Shown here: positions 60,713 to 64,000 of the stretch, piece by piece
How the letters are laid out: each line of letters opens with the position of its first letter
How positions within the stretch are numbered: the stretch's first letter is position 1
DNA from: Pyrocephalus nanus
Lineage: Eukaryota > Chordata > Aves > Passeriformes > Tyrannidae
Direction of reading: 5' to 3'
NCBI GenBank assembly: GCA_038380795.1
Contig: CM076267.1
Location: 14,243,501 to 14,307,500, forward strand
Length of the DNA: 64,000 bases
The notes under the pieces: generated by a model
Seen by the model: the letters and a program-made list of their open reading frames with translations, nothing else
The model's database searches: none
Told to the model about the DNA's origin: nothing
Made by a program: the position numbers and the translations under genes

Positions 60713-63700
60713 GCTGATATAGAAGATGATTATGTTTGTTTGATTTATCAAGAGCAAGTAATCATTTATAAACTCTCCAGACAGATGGTTTGCATTTGCT
60801 TCACTTCTCTCTTCAACGTGACATACATGGTTTCACTAAGCACCCCAGGAGGGTCTAGCAGCCAAAACAAGGTGTTTAACAAGAGTTTTCTCATTGCAAG
60901 TAATTAGATGACTTTCAAATATGATTGAGTTTGAGTTGGATTTTAATAGCCAGTGACAATGGGGAGATAACTGAAATAGAAGGGTCACTATGTTCTCAAC
61001 ATTCAAAACAATGATGCAGAAACATGTCTAAAACACAGGTTTTTGAGATCTATAAAGTCCACATCTTTTGTGAAATTTTACTTGTTTGACCAAGAAATTG
61101 AAGGCCAAGAAAAAATATTTGCTCTTTACAGATTCTTTCAGGAAATTAGGACTGCAAAGAAAATTGGTCATGTTTTGCAACACACTTTCACAAGGACAAA
61201 CAAATCAAAAGTTTATAACTAGCTTAGGGAGGGGGACAAGAAAATATATCAGAGGAAATCTTTCATCTGGTTCTTGAGTATAGAAAGAAACTCATTTCAG
61301 ATATGTTTTTTCCAGGCCTCTATGTGGTATGTTCTTTCCTAGAGTCATTTTAGAAACAAGTAAAGTAATTCAAACACCCATCCTTCAAGAGTATGTCTCT
61401 CAGTAAGATGTACATGTTCAGTGGATGCCACAGCACTGGTCATAGATTAGGCTAGATTCCATCATATGGAGTACCACAGAAGTCCTAATTTCATTATATT
61501 TTTCCCAAAAGAAATGGAGATTCTCCCAAATGCAAATGGACATCTGGCTTAGAGAAGGGCTCCTTGTGATCTGGGTTCCCATCTCTGAAACACTGGCAGC
61601 TTCAAAGGAAGTTTCTTGAAGCCCTATAAATTAAAACTAGAATAATACAGGGGAAACTTCTGGCCAAGCCTTCATTAATGAGAGGTGTTATGCCCTAAAG
61701 CATGACGATTGATATGCTAACATTTTTTTCCACCCTATAGATGTGCAATGGAGGGTCTACAAGTTGTCAAAATGCTGCTGTCCTTCCTACTAAATTCTTC
61801 TTGTGGGTGATGTCCAGTGTCATTGAGTTCCAGTGACAAATTATGTTCTAGGGGCAAGAATAGAAAAGATTTCCTTTTGCTGGATATAATTTTAAATGCA
61901 GCCCACGCTTCAATCCCCCATCTGAAAAATTGCTTTTGTTGAGGTGTTAATTAAAACCATCCACCATACATTTATGGGACAAGTAGGTTTTAAATCAGCC
62001 AGAGAAAACGACTTATTGTTATTAAGCCCATAGGTTATAGCACACCTAAAATGTTCATAGTCCTAAACCCACTGCAATCTCTGTTTCAAGAGATCCTAAT
62101 AAAAAAACCCTAACATTTGGATACCATTATAGTTTGTAAATAACTCTAATTTGTTTGGTTGTCTCACGTTGTGTATAGGCCTTTCTCATTTCCATAAAAT
62201 GGAATTGAAATCAATAGTCCCTGTTGCCCAACAACATTTACATAACTTCTAGGGATTGCTTTGATTGTTTCCTGTAGTCCTTTAAAAATGTGCACATCAA
62301 AACTAGGTGGACATGCTTTCTATGTTGACTTTTGCTTTAAAAGACTCATCTGAATCCTATTTAAACAGTAGTTTCTCTAATGACTGAATCAGACTCAAAA
62401 AACATTTATTGTGTGCACAAAAATTGGGATGTCTAGGGTATCTTTCTAGATAAAAAGAGAAGAGAGGTTCTTGGCTCTACACAAAGTGCTAAATGGTGTG
62501 AATGGGGTTCTCAATTCATTTCTGAAGTACTTTATGGATGATAAAGGTGGTAAGGAACAGGGAAGTGAATAGTGAGATGCAGGAAGTCTGGGGCAGGGCA
62601 GTTTGTGGCCTTTTATCCTGGATTCATGCCCTAACCATTTATATGCCACCAAGACCTAAGTTTAATTAAGTAACCCACTGTGTCTTTCCTGCAGCATTTT
62701 GAACATTCTGGATGCCATGTCCTGTTTGGGAGATATAAAGGAGAAGGAGAGGAAACAGGTTGAGAGGCAGGAGGCATTGGAAAGAAAGCGGAGTATGTAG
62801 CAAAGTACTCCATGAAATTAAGGGATTGAAAGGGAGAGGAAATTTCTTCTTAATTTCATGTGGAAAGATGCAAATGGTGAGATGAGTTAGCCTGCAAAAT
62901 AATGTACCAGGAAAAGTGATGGGAGCACCAGAGCTTGAGACATTTAAATTACTTTGGATAAAGCACTGGGGTATGGAATATAAAGAGCAGTCACAAGTGT
63001 GCTGCATGTAACTTAACAGCTCATTTCTCTCTCCTTAGGGCCTAGTTTCTCACTGCCCAAGGACATACAGAGTCCCTTCGGCCCCAGGACATGAGTTTCC
63101 AGTACTGTGGTGTTCCCTGACACAGCCCTGGGTCTACAGGCAGACAGGGAGAATGGGGAGAGGGACAGACTTGTCCTGCTGATTCACTTCTAAAGAGTGG
63201 GTTCTTACCCCAGAACTGGCTACTGCATCCACCAAAAGGGCAGGACAGTGGTGCCACTGCTGTAGGATACACCCTGGGAGAGCCTAGGAGGATCCTCTCA
63301 TGTCCCTGTGTTGGCAATTAAATCACTACTGATTCACATCTGGCTCCCGATCACAAGGGCTTCTCTGTGCCCAATGCCTTCCACTCTGTCCCAGGACAGA
63401 CCTCAGGCATGGGAGCCACCAGCACAGAGCATCTTCTTTGCCAAAAAAGTGGCTGTTTGCCTTCCCAGGAACGACAGAAGGGCATGGCAGCTGTCTGCTT
63501 GTGAGTGAATAACACAATAAGAAGAATTTCCATAACAAGAAAATGAGAGCAAGTTCTCAAGCTCTTGTTATAACTAGTCAAGTTCATGTCTTGTGTGATT
63601 TGTGTTGTCTTACAGAGACTTTCATGTTTCTCCCCTCATCCCAAGGGCCACCAGCCCTACAAAAGTGCTCCATTGCTTTCTGCACCTGAAGACTTGAAAC

Positions 63701-64000
63701 CAAATCCAATTGGCCACAGAATTGTCAAATTGGAGTGACTCCAATGAGATACTGACTTGTTTCTTCACTGCAAAATCTTGCTCCAGAGTAAGGAAGCCTG
63801 ATGCAGTGGTAGGTGTTACGGTAGGTACTGTAACATATTCAGGGAGATCTGAGTAATCTGCAGGTATACTGCTAAACTACCAATAGTTAGAGATGCTTTC
63901 AGGACTCCATCAAAGCATTATCCATCTCATGTTATTCTCAGCATCAGTCTGCCAATAACCTGTTGGAGTTTCTATCCATTACTTCTCACTTTGCAGGAAG

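Larger units (their letters stand above)
59331..64000. other. Intergenic or intronic DNA, no gene seen
   Basis: About 4.7 kb with no supported gene. It includes two adjacent hairpins at 59648-59738, T16 at 60697-60712 and a GC-richer patch at about 63030-63500. That patch starts after TCTCTCTCCTTAG, a fair 3' splice-site match, but no downstream donor or protein family could be matched. Short frames on both strands are unrecognised. Confidence 0.5.

Noticed and set aside
63810..63835. GTTACGGTAGGTACTGTAAC imperfect inverted repeat
   Set aside because: One mismatch in a short arm; not strong enough to separate from chance.
1..64000. CRISPR array, prokaryotic operon, phage or plasmid system
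   Set aside because: No spaced direct repeats, ribosome-binding-site gene pairs or compact coding density; the CR1 elements place the DNA in a bird.

Overview
The window looks like avian nuclear DNA from a gene desert. The taxonomic evidence is the CR1 LINE sequence at 40971-41942 and 32841-32905. Its 3' ends carry the ATTCTATG-type octamer tail, and the largest copy encodes the C-terminal part of CR1 ORF2, the pattern seen in bird genomes. I see no mammalian SINEs or L1. The base composition is AT-rich with few CpGs, and there is no bacterial-style gene packing. The wording of the CR1 copy resembles neoavian, possibly passerine-like, subfamilies, but the order and species cannot be settled by eye.

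I found no host protein-coding gene, exon, tRNA, rRNA or CpG island that I can defend. The longest open frames are 60-158 codons, show no family motifs I recognise, and are what chance gives in 64 kb of AT-rich DNA. The one exception is a 204-codon minus-strand frame at 41068-41682, which is retrotransposon sequence.

Layout. 1-2792 is unique sequence with a 24-A run. 2793-3010 is a 218-bp pure pyrimidine (TTC/TTTC/CCTCTTC) tract. 3011-11639 is unique sequence with several A/T runs and a perfect 12-bp hairpin. 11640-11880, 17880-18300, 23500-24090, 29100-29350, 30240-30560, 46290-46530, 50540-50690, 51490-51800, 55590-55760 and 59190-59330 are blocks that look like conserved non-coding elements, judged from clustered homeodomain TAAT/ATTA cores, FOX/SOX/POU-like words or locally retained CpGs. 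No alignment was available, so these are candidates only. 32841-32905 is a short CR1 3' end. 40971-41942 holds two CR1 3' fragments of different subfamilies, head to head. The remainder is unique sequence with homopolymer and microsatellite runs, small inverted repeats and a G-quadruplex motif at 57028-57050.

Taken together, the absence of genes, the very low recognisable transposon content (about 1 kb) and the scattered regulatory-looking blocks fit an intergenic or large-intron regulatory domain near a developmental gene. That is inference. I found no convincing new multi-gene system, and the findings are structural or regulatory candidates.
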